This document shows positions 1-10,053 of a stretch of DNA of 64,000 nt, piece by piece. The notes below the pieces were generated by a model. That model saw only the letters and a program-made list of their open reading frames with translations, had not been told where the DNA came from and searched no databases. Numbering within the stretch: position 1 is the first letter of the stretch; each line of letters opens with the position of its first letter. Where the stretch lies: contig NZ_JASPFK010000001.1 of NCBI RefSeq assembly GCF_036855935.1, positions 2,358,501 to 2,422,500 of the forward strand. The letters run 5' to 3'. Both the position numbers and the translations under genes were made by a program. Origin of the DNA: Sphingomonas sp. LR60. GTDB lineage: Bacteria > Pseudomonadota > Alphaproteobacteria > Sphingomonadales > Sphingomonadaceae.

Positions 1-1722
<1,722 letters not shown>

Positions 1723-1744
1723 GAACGGGCTTCCTTGAGCAGAT

Positions 1745-1776
1745 GTGGGGAGCGCAGCGTGTCGCCGGCTCCCCAC
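1745..1776 (-). promoter_or_regulatory. Intercistronic hairpin between rpsG and fusA
   Basis: GTGGGGAGC (1745-1753) pairs perfectly with GCTCCCCAC (1768-1776), a 9-bp GC-rich stem with a 14-base loop, 23 bases upstream of the fusA start. There is no T-run after it on the minus strand, so it is not a classical terminator. It could be a processing or translational-control structure in the str mRNA; the function is inferred only. Confidence 0.5.
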
Positions 1777-1831
1777 GATATAGGTCAGATTTGAGACGCT
1801 TCCAAGACAGGCCGCGTCCGCATCGCCGCTG

Positions 1832-2302
1832 TTACCAGCGGTAGTGCGAGAAGGCGCGGTTCGCTTCCGCCATGCGGTGCGTGTCTTCGCGCTTCTTCAC
1901 CGCGTTGCCGCGGTTGTTCGACGCATCGAGCAGCTCGCCCGACAGGCGCGCCGACATCGTGTTCTCGCTGCGCGCACGAGCGGCAGTGATCAGCCAGCGG
2001 ATCGCCAGCGCCTGCGCACGCTCGGGACGCACCTCGACCGGAACCTGGTAGGTCGCACCGCCGACGCGGCGGCTGCGGACTTCGATGCCCGGCTTGATGT
2101 TGTTCAGCGCATCGTGGAACACGCCGATCGGCTCGCGCTTGGCGCGGGTCTCGACGGTGTTCATCGCCGAATAGACGATGCCTTCGGCGACCGACTTCTT
2201 GCCGTCGAGCATCACCGAATTCATGAACTTGGACAGAACCTCATCCCCGTACACGGGATCAGGCAGGATTTCCCGCTTCTCGGGACGACGACGACGCGCC
2301 AT
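1832..2302 (-). CDS. rpsG: 30S ribosomal protein S7
   Basis: S7 is a primary 16S rRNA-binding protein that nucleates assembly of the 30S head and lies near the E-site. The 156-residue product has the family length and starts [20 protein letters not shown]. The conserved core [20 protein letters not shown] is present, as is the C-terminal [15 protein letters not shown]. It lies 42 bases after rpsL in the same direction and upstream of fusA, the universal str operon order. S7 is the autogenous repressor of this operon in Escherichia coli; whether that holds here cannot be read from the sequence. Confidence 0.98.
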   Translation of the reverse strand: MARRRRPEKREILPDPVYGDEVLSKFMNSVMLDGKKSVAEGIVYSAMNTVETRAKREPIGVFHDALNNIKPGIEVRSRRVGGATYQVPVEVRPERAQALAIRWLITAARARSENTMSARLSGELLDASNNRGNAVKKREDTHRMAEANRAFSHYRW

Positions 2303-2344
2303 AATGAATACCTTTCAATCAGCTGGTGAGAATACGGGAGCGGC

Positions 2345-2716
2345 TTACTTCGGCCGCTTCGCACCGTACTTCGACCGCGACTGCTTGCGGTCCTTGACGC
2401 CCTGCGTGTCGAGCACGCCGCGCAGCACATGGTAACGCACACCGGGAAGGTCGCGCACACGGCCGCCGCGGATCAGCACCACCGAGTGCTCCTGCAGGTT
2501 GTGGCCTTCACCCGGGATGTAGCTGATGACTTCGCGCTGGTTGGTCAGGCGAACCTTGGCCACCTTGCGCAACGCCGAGTTCGGCTTCTTCGGGGTCGTG
2601 GTATAGACACGGGTGCAGACGCCGCGCTTTTGCGGGTTCTGCTCCATCGCAGGGACCTTGCTCTTGGCCTTCTGCGGGTCGCGGCCCTTACGGACCAGCT
2701 GGTTGATCGTCGGCAT
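2345..2716 (-). CDS. rpsL: 30S ribosomal protein S12
   Basis: S12 sits at the decoding centre and controls accuracy; mutations in it give streptomycin resistance. The product is 123 residues when begun at [12 protein letters not shown], the universal S12 start; an upstream in-frame ATG at 2728 would add only four residues and is rejected. [18 protein letters not shown] and the KPNSA loop, where resistance substitutions map (K43 equivalent), are wild type, and so is the [16 protein letters not shown] segment. It is the first gene of the str operon here. The 297 bases upstream to the divergent gene at 3014 hold no other gene and must contain the operon promoter. Confidence 0.98.
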   Translation of the reverse strand: MPTINQLVRKGRDPQKAKSKVPAMEQNPQKRGVCTRVYTTTPKKPNSALRKVAKVRLTNQREVISYIPGEGHNLQEHSVVLIRGGRVRDLPGVRYHVLRGVLDTQGVKDRKQSRSKYGAKRPK

Positions 2717-3013
2717 TGAAGCCTTCACCTTTCAGACTAGGTTACTTTGCTGGAGCCCTAAAACACAGACTTGGAATACGAAAAGGGACCGCGGCGCCGC
2801 CGCTTGTGCGGCGACCGGATGGCCCTTGATGCATCCAGCAATGTTCAAGCTGCCCGGCGGAGTCGCCTCCTTCCGGACCGGCGCGCTATACGCACGCTCA
2901 CCCCATCGGTCAATCGCCCCGTCGGTCGATCGCCACGTCGGGGAGCAAGCGGCTTGCCGTTCCGCGTCTAACGGGTAAGGGCACGCTCTTCACCTGGATC
3001 ATCAGGACACGGA

Positions 3014-4174
3014 ATGATCGACGCTCTGGCCCGGGCGCGCCTGTTGCGCGACCGCGACCGCTATCTCCTGCTCGCCGCCGCCGCGTTGCTCTATCTACTC
3101 AGCGTCCCGTTCGTCAGCGGCGACATGCGCGTGCATCTGATTCCGTGGACGAAGTATCTGGTCGATCACGGACGCTTCGCGGCGCTGGCGGACAGCTTTG
3201 CGGATTATACCCCGCCCTACCTCTACCTGCTGGCGCTCGCGTCGAACGCCGATGCCGCGCTCGGAGCGGCGGGCGTCATCAAATTGCTGTCGGTCCTGAG
3301 CACGATCTTCGTCGCCTGGACGGTGCGGGTGTTGCTGGCCAGCTGCGTGCCCGCGCGCGCGGCGACCAATGGCGCGCTGCTGACGTTGCTGCTGCCGACC
3401 ATGATCGGCAACGGCCCGGTTTGGGGTCAGTGCGATGCGCTATATGGCGGGTGCGTGCTGCTGGCGGTGGCCGGGTTCATGCGTGATCGGCCTGCCGCGG
3501 CGATGACGGCGGTCGGGCTGGCAATCGCCTTCAAGCTGCAAGGCGTGTTCATCGCGCCACTGGTTCTCGCGATGCTATGGTCGCGCCGCGCGCCGTTGTG
3601 GACGATCCTGATCCCGCCGCTCGTCTATGTCGCTGCGATGGCGCCCGCGTGGCTGGCCGGGCGACCTGCCTATGATCTTGCGACGATCTATCTCGCGCAG
3701 GGGCATTCCTATCACGATCTCGCGCGATCGGTGCCGAACATCTGGCAGATCCTGCGCGCACTCGTCTCGATCCCTTACGAAGCCGGCGTAATCGTCGGGC
3801 TGCTCGCCGCCGCCAGCGCGGTCGTCTGGACCGCATGGCGGGCGCGCCGTCATCTCGACACGCCGATCGACCTGCTGCTGCTCGCGCTGACCGGCGCGGT
3901 GCTGCTGCCCTATCTATTGCCGAAGATGCACAACCGTTACTTCTTCACCGCCGATCTGCTGGCGTTCGCCTATGCGTTCGTTCGCCCGACGAAGCGGACG
4001 GTGCGGATCGCCGTGCTGGTGCAGGTCGGCTCGCTGCTATCGTACCTGACGTTCCTGATCGACCTGACCGGCGGCGCATTCGTCGGCGCGTTCGCGATGA
4101 GCGCCGCACTGGTCCTGGTGCTGCGCGAGTTCCGCGAGCGCTTCACTTCAGTGGATCATGCCCCCAGTTCATGA
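3014..4174 (+). CDS. Polytopic membrane protein, GT-C glycosyltransferase type (GT87/DUF2029-like)
   Basis: The 386-residue protein is almost wholly hydrophobic, with about ten predicted membrane segments beginning near residue 18 (YLLLAAAALLYLLSVPF). The loop after the first helix carries acidic residues (SGDMRVH, then FADYTPPYLYLLALAS), the layout of GT-C polyprenyl-phosphate-sugar mannosyltransferases. AIAFKLQGVFIAPLVLA resembles the GT87 and PIG-M type central helix. The likely role is transfer of a sugar from a lipid carrier in the inner membrane; donor and acceptor are unknown. It stands alone on the plus strand, and its last 32 bases overlap the convergent DUF3140 gene. I am confident it is a gene and only moderately confident of the family. 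Confidence 0.75.
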   Translation: MIDALARARLLRDRDRYLLLAAAALLYLLSVPFVSGDMRVHLIPWTKYLVDHGRFAALADSFADYTPPYLYLLALASNADAALGAAGVIKLLSVLSTIFVAWTVRVLLASCVPARAATNGALLTLLLPTMIGNGPVWGQCDALYGGCVLLAVAGFMRDRPAAAMTAVGLAIAFKLQGVFIAPLVLAMLWSRRAPLWTILIPPLVYVAAMAPAWLAGRPAYDLATIYLAQGHSYHDLARSVPNIWQILRALVSIPYEAGVIVGLLAAASAVVWTAWRARRHLDTPIDLLLLALTGAVLLPYLLPKMHNRYFFTADLLAFAYAFVRPTKRTVRIAVLVQVGSLLSYLTFLIDLTGGAFVGAFAMSAALVLVLREFRERFTSVDHAPSS

Positions 4175-4487
4175 GCGAATAGCGCCAGTCCGAATGCTCC
4201 TTGTCCTTCGTGGGTCCACCCTGCGCCAGATGGCGATGCACGTAGCCGACCACCTTCTTCATGTGCGCGTAGTCGTCGTCGGTCAGGTCGGCCTTCTTCT
4301 TGCGCTTGATCGCGACGATCCGCCGGCCTGACTCATGCCCGACGCTCTCGCCTGATCCTTTGCCGTCGTCTCCCTTCCAGCCGACGCTCTTGCTCTCGTC
4401 GCTGTCGAGAAACTTCTCCAATTCGGCCGGCGCCATGTTGACCGCCTCGGCAAAGTCCTTCGCAATCGCATCGTGATCGTCGGCCAT
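4143..4487 (-). CDS. DUF3140-like small protein
   Basis: A 114-residue, strongly charged protein starting MADDHDAIAKDFAEAVNM; this ATG is preferred over one nine codons upstream because an AGGAG-like ribosome site (GAGGAGAAGCAG) precedes it. The body has a helical acidic N-terminus, a lysine-arginine cluster (RRIVAIKRKKKADLTDDDYA) and the ending HSDWRYSLMNWGHDPLK, which I recognise as the pattern of DUF3140 proteins, sometimes annotated as DNA-binding. No function is established. Its 3' end overlaps the convergent membrane-protein gene by 32 bases, and it lies 44 bases from the start side of the neighbouring lysR stop. Confidence 0.75.
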   Translation of the reverse strand: MADDHDAIAKDFAEAVNMAPAELEKFLDSDESKSVGWKGDDGKGSGESVGHESGRRIVAIKRKKKADLTDDDYAHMKKVVGYVHRHLAQGGPTKDKEHSDWRYSLMNWGHDPLK

Positions 4488-4530
4488 CTGCTTCTCCTCA
4501 CACGGGAAAAGCACTGACGCGCAGAACGGT

Positions 4531-5418
4531 TCAATCGCGCAGCCGGGCGCTCAGGAACGCGATCAGCGCATCGACCCGTGCCGGGCGCAACGCGCTGGGC
4601 GGTGTGAGCAAGTGAAGGCCGATTGGCGCGGGCGCCCAGTCGTGGAGGATCTCGACCACCCGCCCCGCCGCCAGCGCCTCGCCGACGATGAAGCTGGGCA
4701 GCCGCGCGATGCCCAGCCCGGCCTCGAGCGCCGGGACCAGCGCCTCGCCGCTATTCGCCGCCAGCGGCCCGGCCGCGCGCACCGACACCTCCGCGCCCTC
4801 CGGACCCCGGAAACGCCACGGGCCGGTGATATTGGTATAGCCGAGCAGCCGGTGTTCCCCGAGCTGCGCCGCATGGGTCGGCGTGCCATGCTCGGCAAGA
4901 TACGACGGCGCGGCCACCAGATGCGCCGCGATCGAGCACAATCGCCGCGCGCGCAGCGAGCTGTCGGGCAGATCGGCGATCCGCAACGCCACGTCGAATC
5001 CCTCCGCGACGATATCGACACGCGCATCGGACAAGTGCAACTCGATCTCGATCTGCGGATGCTCGCGCAGGAAGTCGGCGAGCAGCGGCGCGACATTCTT
5101 GACCCCGAAGGTCATCGGCGCGGCCAGCCGCACCCGCCCGCTCGGCATACGCGCGCCGATCCGTGCCGCCTCCTCGGCGGCCTGCGCCTCGGCGACGATC
5201 CGTGCAGCATGATCGGCGAGCGGCGCGCCCGCCTCGGTCAGCGCCAGTCGCCTCGAGGTGCGATGGAACAGCGACACCCCCAGATGCGCTTCCAGCCGCG
5301 ACACCGCCTTGGACACCGTCGCCTTGCTCAACCCGATCGCATCTGCCGCGCCGCTGAACGACCGGTGCTCGGCCACTGCGGCGAAGATCGCCCAGGCCTC
5401 GAAATCAGGGAGCCTCAT
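4531..5418 (-). CDS. LysR-family transcriptional regulator
   Basis: A 295-residue LysR-type regulator of normal length. Residues 1-60 form the winged helix-turn-helix (FAAVAEHRSFSGAADAIGLS, then KATVSKAVSRLEAHLGVSLF and HRTSRRLALTEAG). From about residue 90 (SGRVRLAAPMTFG) to the end is the periplasmic-binding-like effector domain. It is divergent from pirin and wrbA with 100 bases between the starts; this arrangement of a CrgA/DsdC-like LysR beside pirin and a quinone reductase is common in proteobacteria and suggests it controls them, probably in response to an electrophile or redox signal. The inverted repeat at 5439-5453 is a candidate binding site. The effector is unknown. Confidence 0.95.
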   Translation of the reverse strand: MRLPDFEAWAIFAAVAEHRSFSGAADAIGLSKATVSKAVSRLEAHLGVSLFHRTSRRLALTEAGAPLADHAARIVAEAQAAEEAARIGARMPSGRVRLAAPMTFGVKNVAPLLADFLREHPQIEIELHLSDARVDIVAEGFDVALRIADLPDSSLRARRLCSIAAHLVAAPSYLAEHGTPTHAAQLGEHRLLGYTNITGPWRFRGPEGAEVSVRAAGPLAANSGEALVPALEAGLGIARLPSFIVGEALAAGRVVEILHDWAPAPIGLHLLTPPSALRPARVDALIAFLSARLRD

Positions 5419-5438
5419 GGCTTGCCACTTTATGCGGC

Positions 5439-5453
5439 GAAACGATCCGTTTC
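5439..5453. promoter_or_regulatory. Candidate LysR operator
   Basis: GAAACG-ATC-CGTTTC is a perfect 6-bp inverted repeat in the 100-base gap between lysR and pirin, followed by a third half-site (TCGTTTC) a few bases on. The position between divergent starts fits a LysR autoregulatory and activating site. Binding is inferred. Confidence 0.5.
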
Positions 5454-5518
5454 AATCGTTTCTGTTTTTGGGAGGGTCACGGCTCCCTAGCTTGGTGGCA
5501 ACGAAACGGAGGTTCATC

Positions 5519-6261
5519 ATGACCGACACCGCCACCCTTACCCGCACCGCCGGCATCGAGCGCCGTGGCTTCGAAACGCTGGGTCATGCCAACCACGGCT
5601 GGCTCGACGCGCGCCATCATTTCTCGTTCGCCAATTACCATGATCCGGCGCGGGAGAGCTGGGGCGCGATCCGCGTCTGGAACGATGACACGATCGCGCC
5701 GAACAGCGGCTTTCCCCGCACCCGCATCGCGACATGGAGATCATCACCTATGTCCGCAAAGGCGCGATCACGCACCAGGACTCGCTCGGCAACACCGGCC
5801 GCACCGAGGCTGGCGACGTGCAGGTGATGAGCGCGGGTTCGGGCGTGCGGCACGCCGAATACAATCTCGAAAGCGAGCCGACCACGCTGTTCCAGATCTG
5901 GATCGAACCGACCCGTAGCGGCGGTGCACCGAGCTGGGGTGCCAAGCCCTTTCCGAAGGGCGATCGTACCGGCAAGTTCGTGACGCTCGCCAGCGGGTTC
6001 GAGGCGGACGTCACCGGGCCGGGCGCGGCGCTGCCGATCCGGGCGGAGGCGCGGGTGCTGGCGGCGACGCTGGCGGCCGGCGAGACGCTCAGCCACGACG
6101 TCGGCGAAGGTCGCCACGCCTATCTGGTCCCGGCGACCGGCGCGATCGAGATCGACGGCCAGCGCTTTGCGGCGCGCGACGGCGTTGCGATCACCGGCGG
6201 CCGCACCATCACCATCACCGCGATCGACGAGGCCGAACTGGTGCTCGTCGACGCCAACTGA
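5519..6261 (+). pseudogene. Pirin family protein, split by a one-base frameshift
   Basis: Pirins are cupin-fold iron proteins; some act as quercetin 2,3-dioxygenases, others in redox sensing. Translation from ATG 5519, behind GGAGG at 5508-5512, gives MTDTATLTRTAGIERRGFET and runs to GFP, then shifts. The frame continues as MEIITYVRKGAITHQD, GDVQVMSAGSGVRHAEYN and on to VLVDAN at 6261. Adding one C to the run CCCC at 5714-5717 restores GFPPHPHRDMEIIT, the conserved pirin iron-ligand segment (two histidines of HPH; the others are in RHAE), and one 247-residue protein. Both halves are well conserved, so this is probably a sequencing error or a very recent mutation. wrbA follows 23 bases later, likely in the same operon. 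Confidence 0.9.
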
Positions 6262-6284
6262 CTTTCTGAAGGGAGCTGACGACC

Positions 6285-6887
6285 ATGACCAAGGTGCTCG
6301 TGCTTTATTATTCGTCCTACGGCCATATCGAGATGATGGCCGACGCCATCGCGGAAGGCGCGCGCAGCGGCGGCGCAGAGGTCGACATCCGTCGCGTCGC
6401 CGAAACCGCGCCCGCCGAGATTGTCAAGGCAGCCGGCTTCAAGACTGACACCGCGCATCCCGAGATCGAGGGGCCGGATGCGCTCGCCAATTATGACGCG
6501 ATCGTCGTCGGCGCCCCGACCCGCTACGGCCGGATGCCGAGCCAGATGGCGGCGTTCTGGGATACGACCGGCGGGCTGTGGATGAAGGGTGCGCTGATCG
6601 GCAAGGTCGGCGGCGCGTTCACCTCGACCGCCAGCCAGCATGGCGGTCAGGAAACGACATTGTTCTCGATCCTCACCAACCTGCTCCACCATGGCATGAC
6701 GATCGTCGGGCTCGACTATGGCTACCAGGGCCAGATGGGTGTCGACGAGGTCAAGGGCGGCACACCGTACGGCGCGAGCACGCTCGCCGATGGCGACGGC
6801 AGCCGTCAGCCCTCGGCGGTCGAACTGGACGGCGCGCGCTACCAGGGCAAGCGCATCGCCGAGACCGCCGCTAAGCTGAAGGCGTAA
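6285..6887 (+). CDS. wrbA: NAD(P)H:quinone oxidoreductase, WrbA type
   Basis: A flavodoxin-fold, FMN-binding enzyme that reduces quinones by two electrons and so avoids semiquinone radicals. The 200-residue length is that of WrbA. The N-terminal phosphate-binding loop [19 protein letters not shown], the [18 protein letters not shown] segment and the [14 protein letters not shown] block are all typical. The ribosome site AAGGGAG lies just before the ATG. It follows the pirin gene closely and both are divergent from a LysR regulator, suggesting a small quinone or electrophile stress unit. Confidence 0.96.
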   Translation: MTKVLVLYYSSYGHIEMMADAIAEGARSGGAEVDIRRVAETAPAEIVKAAGFKTDTAHPEIEGPDALANYDAIVVGAPTRYGRMPSQMAAFWDTTGGLWMKGALIGKVGGAFTSTASQHGGQETTLFSILTNLLHHGMTIVGLDYGYQGQMGVDEVKGGTPYGASTLADGDGSRQPSAVELDGARYQGKRIAETAAKLKA

Positions 6888-6943
6888 GAGCCTTGAGTGT
6901 CGTCGCGGGGGCTGGATCTCTGGGCGACACTTATAACAAGACG

Positions 6944-7050
6944 CGTCACCCCGGCGAAGGCCGGGGCCCAGTTGGGAAGGCAGGGGTGATGAAGCGCGGC
7001 CTCCATCATCAGCGTCTCCCAACTGGGCCCCGGCCTTCGCCGGGGTGACG
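6944..7050. repeat. Intergenic inverted repeat, family B copy 1
   Basis: The two ends, CGTCACCCCGGCGAAGG and its complement CCTTCGCCGGGGTGACG, enclose a second inverted pair (GGGGCCCAGTTGGGA and its complement), so the whole 107 bp folds on itself. It sits between convergent wrbA and the M15 peptidase and may serve as a bidirectional terminator. Related copies are at 37871-37956 and 47791-47878. Confidence 0.8.
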
Positions 7051-7085
7051 ACCTTGAATCAGGTGACCCCATTCGTGGGCGGCAG

Positions 7086-7865
7086 CTACCGCTTCTTCGC
7101 CCGCGCCACCTTGCACTTACCCTTGCGGCACTCCGGCGGCGCGATCGCTCCCATATACACCGGCGGCGCAGCGACCTGCGCGATTACGACCGGATCGCGC
7201 GGCACCGCCGGTTCGGCCGGGTAGCGCACCCGCGCATCGGCGAACAACGCCCGCGCCCGTGCTGCCCCCGGCACCGTGGCGCTCGCCCCCACCCAGCGCC
7301 AGTGCCACGGCTCCCATTTCACGCGTTGGCGATTGCCCGCCGGGAACGACATTTCGAAGCCGTAGCGCGCCGCATTCTTCACGAGCCAGCGAAACGCCGG
7401 GGTCGCCGCGACGCACGCCTCGGCGTCCGGGCAATCGTTGCGGCGCGGGCGAAACGCGAAGTCGAGCGCGAAGCCGGTAGCGTGCTCGCTATGTCCCGGC
7501 GGCGCGACCGACAAGGCGCGCTGCGCGGCATCGGTCTGTCCCTCGCGGCAGAACACCGCTTCCTGATAGGTGATCGAGCGGTGGCACGACAAGGCGAGGA
7601 TCTGGCCGCCCGCCGCCGGGTCGCGCGCCGCTGCCTCGATCAGCCGCTGCAGATCGGGCAACACCTCGCGCCGCAGCACGCAGGAATTGACCGACAGGGC
7701 CGAGGGCACGGGGACCAGCGCGTCGGGCGCGGCGTCACCATAAGGCAGATGCCCGAGCACGCGGCCATCCGCAGACGTCGGCACGCGCCCGCCATCGCAC
7801 AATTGCGCCTGCACGGGAGTGGCGGCGATTACTGCCAGCGCGGCGAGGATCGTCGGAAGTTGCAC
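7086..7865 (-). CDS. M15 family D-alanyl-D-alanine carboxypeptidase (VanY-like), exported
   Basis: A 259-residue zinc D,D-carboxypeptidase that would trim peptidoglycan stem peptides in the periplasm. The motif GHSEHATGFALDF supplies the first zinc histidine and aspartate (SxHxxGxAxD), and WEPWHWRW the catalytic Glu and third ligand (ExxWH). I start it at GTG 7865, which gives VQLPTILAALAVIAATPVQAQ, a good signal peptide behind AGAGGG; the ATG at 7925 is an alternative but would overlap the divergent pseudouridine synthase start at 7911. Cysteines around CDGGR, NSCVLRR, LSCHRS and FCREG suggest disulfides. The C-terminus ends in a basic tail. Confidence 0.85.
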   Translation of the reverse strand: MQLPTILAALAVIAATPVQAQLCDGGRVPTSADGRVLGHLPYGDAAPDALVPVPSALSVNSCVLRREVLPDLQRLIEAAARDPAAGGQILALSCHRSITYQEAVFCREGQTDAAQRALSVAPPGHSEHATGFALDFAFRPRRNDCPDAEACVAATPAFRWLVKNAARYGFEMSFPAGNRQRVKWEPWHWRWVGASATVPGAARARALFADARVRYPAEPAVPRDPVVIAQVAAPPVYMGAIAPPECRKGKCKVARAKKR

Positions 7866-7910
7866 CGCGCCCTCTGGCCATGCCGCGCGGCAACTGGCAA
7901 GAGCCGCGCC

Positions 7911-8573
7911 ATGTTGGGTCAGCATGTTCTCTTCCTCGATGGCGAGGCGTTGGTCATCGACAAGCCCGCCGGGCTGCCGGTCGATCCGCCGCGTGCCGGC
8001 GGCCTCAGCCTCGAAAATCATCTGTCGTCGCTCACCTTCGGGTTCCACCGCTGGCCGGTCGCGGTGCACCGCCTCGACCGCGACACGAGCGGCTGCCTGC
8101 TGCTGTCGCGCAATCCCAAGGCGCACGCGCGGTTCCAGCAGGCGTTCGAGCGCGGTGAGGTCAGCAAGCGCTATGTCGCGATCCTCGATGGCGTGCCCAC
8201 CGGTGAGTTCGGGACGATTGACCTGCCACTCGGCAAGGTATCGACCGCCGAGGAAGGCTGGCGGATGACCCGCGACCCGCGCGGCAAGGCGGCGCGCACC
8301 GACTGGCGCCTGCTGGGGACGCACGATGGCCGCGCCCTGGTCGAGTTCCGCCCCGCCACGGGGCGCACGCACCAGATCCGCGTCCACGCGCGCGAGGGGC
8401 TCGGCGTGCCGGTCACCGGCGATCCCGTCTATGGCACGGCGCATCCCGGCGGCATGATGCTCCACGCCATCGCCCTGTCGCTGCCGCGCACGGGCAAGGA
8501 GGACGTGGCCGCAGAGGCACCGTGGCCGGAGCGGTTCACGGCATTGGGGTTCGAGGAAGACAAGACGGACTGA
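7911..8573 (+). CDS. RluA-family pseudouridine synthase
   Basis: A 220-residue enzyme converting uridine to pseudouridine in rRNA or tRNA. The catalytic motif is VHRLDRDTSGCLLLS with the aspartate of HRLD, and TGRTHQIRVHARE and GDPVYG are the two other family blocks. The opening FLDGEALVIDKPAGLPVDPP is the usual start of the catalytic domain, so there is no S4 domain, as in RluA and RluC-like minimal forms. ATG 7911 is chosen because the catalytic domain begins directly after it. The RNA target cannot be told from the sequence. Confidence 0.93.
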   Translation: MLGQHVLFLDGEALVIDKPAGLPVDPPRAGGLSLENHLSSLTFGFHRWPVAVHRLDRDTSGCLLLSRNPKAHARFQQAFERGEVSKRYVAILDGVPTGEFGTIDLPLGKVSTAEEGWRMTRDPRGKAARTDWRLLGTHDGRALVEFRPATGRTHQIRVHAREGLGVPVTGDPVYGTAHPGGMMLHAIALSLPRTGKEDVAAEAPWPERFTALGFEEDKTD

Positions 8574-8664
8574 GCCGGTCATCCGGCACGGCCGCGAGGT
8601 CCGGTTGCGCCAATTAGCGGATACCACGGAGTAGGTGTACGAGAGGCCCGAAGGAGAATCCTCC

Positions 8665-9369
8665 ATGCTCCGGCGCCCGCGCAACACTATCCTTCTGGTT
8701 CTCGCCGCCGCGTCTTGCCAGATCGCGGCGGCACCGGCGCCGATTGATCCATTAAGCACGCGCATTTCGTTGATACGGGATCGCTTCGTCACCGCCGTTC
8801 GACGTTGTGGCATAACGCCACGGTTCGTACCGACGATCGCGGTTCTGAGCACGCCCTCCGTCATCGCGTATGACGATACTCAGCGAACAATCTTTGTCGG
8901 TCGCTGGGAGACGCTGCCACCGCCGATCCAAAGTTTCTTTGAACGATGGGCGGCGAAGGACTTCCCCGGACAGCCGCCGCATCGTTTGTACGACCAACTT
9001 TTCAATGACTTCCTCGTCGGGCATGAATTGGGGCACTGGCTGGCGGATCAATCAATCCGATCGCTTGGGCTGGATCATTACGACGCAGAAATCATGGCGA
9101 ACCGATTTGCGATCGCCTTCTCCAATCTGCGCCACCCTATGAAGACCGGCCGCATTGTCGGGCGCTTCTCCTATCTGACGACATTGCCGAACCCGGTTCC
9201 GCCCGGTGAGGATGAGCGTACGTGGTTCAACACTCATTATGAGAGCCTCGGACGGACGAACCCGCTCGCCTATAACTGGTATCAGGGTCGATTCATGGCG
9301 CAGGCTTGGAAGCTTCGCCATACAGGTAATTTCTGCGCACTTGTCAAAGCATCAACCGACGACAGTTGA
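8665..9369 (+). CDS. Secreted putative metallopeptidase with HELGH motif
   Basis: I do not recognise the family. The 234-residue product begins MLRRPRNTILLVLAAASCQIAAA, a signal peptide (a lipobox at Cys18 is weak), behind AAGGAGA. HELGHW at residues 120-125 is a gluzincin zinc motif, and DAEIMANRFAIAF about 25 residues later offers the third ligand Glu in the ExxxNxFA context seen in several zinc peptidases. Base composition is visibly lower in GC than its neighbours, as for the next gene, so this stretch may be acquired. It could be a periplasmic peptidase; the substrate is unknown. Confidence 0.7.
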   Translation: MLRRPRNTILLVLAAASCQIAAAPAPIDPLSTRISLIRDRFVTAVRRCGITPRFVPTIAVLSTPSVIAYDDTQRTIFVGRWETLPPPIQSFFERWAAKDFPGQPPHRLYDQLFNDFLVGHELGHWLADQSIRSLGLDHYDAEIMANRFAIAFSNLRHPMKTGRIVGRFSYLTTLPNPVPPGEDERTWFNTHYESLGRTNPLAYNWYQGRFMAQAWKLRHTGNFCALVKASTDDS

Positions 9370-9563
9370 CCTCCAACTCAAGAGATTGAGGCGGACAGTC
9401 CTTCGCAGCGTTCGGCTCTTTCCCTCGGGAGTGAGGCTCCACCAGATCGATCGTACCGCCGGTGCACCCTCAAGCCGATGTCCGCTTGCGCTCAAAACTG
9501 GCCGTTGCGGGCGTCCGTGACAAAGCAATGGCGGACGGTAAGCCCGCTGAATAATGTGGCGCC

Positions 9564-9989
9564 ATGAAAATTCATTCGCTTAGCTATCCAAGGCGTGCAG
9601 TGGTTGGACTGATAGCAGCCCTTGTCATCGGGTTTGCTGTTGTTGCGACCTGCAACACCGTTTGGGCTGCGACACGCGGCGTAAGCGTATTGCGGTTGTG
9701 GGATGACGCCAGCCCATTCCAAATTTTGATTGCTGGATCACCATATGCGGTGCTCGCTGTCTTCGGGATCAGCGCTCGGCGACCATGGCTCGTTGGACTT
9801 TGCCTTACCGCAGCATTTTGGGGCTACTATCTGTGGAAAATCACGACTTTTGACGGGATTGGCGGAGCCAACATCGGGCTAGGCATCCTGATGATGTTTT
9901 CGCCAATTCTGATCATAGCCGGCAGCTTGTTCGCGCTGGTTACGCTCGCGAATGGGCGAGGCGCGGACGATATGGCCAATGGCCGCTAA
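9564..9989 (+). CDS. Small integral membrane protein, unknown function
   Basis: A 141-residue hydrophobic protein with four likely membrane helices: around residues 11-33, 51-68, 73-92 and 103-125 (NIGLGILMMFSPILIIAGSL). No family is recognised. The composition is lower in GC than the surrounding genes, like the HELGH gene upstream. The 194-base gap before it carries no clear gene or terminator. It is accepted as a gene because of its coherent membrane pattern and isolation from other frames. Confidence 0.55.
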   Translation: MKIHSLSYPRRAVVGLIAALVIGFAVVATCNTVWAATRGVSVLRLWDDASPFQILIAGSPYAVLAVFGISARRPWLVGLCLTAAFWGYYLWKITTFDGIGGANIGLGILMMFSPILIIAGSLFALVTLANGRGADDMANGR

Positions 9990-10053
9990 AGGGCGGCACA
10001 ACTCAAAAGCTGACCGTCCGCTTCCCACCAGCTCTCGCCCCATCAAGCTAACC

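Noticed and set aside
7866-7925. A longer start (ATG 7925) for the M15 peptidase
   Set aside because: It would put extra residues before a good signal peptide and overlap the divergent pseudouridine synthase start.
9473-10030. TGTCCGCTT and CGTCCGCTT near both sides of the 9564 gene as possible direct repeats of an insertion
   Set aside because: The match is only about nine bases with diverging flanks and no transposase; too weak to call.
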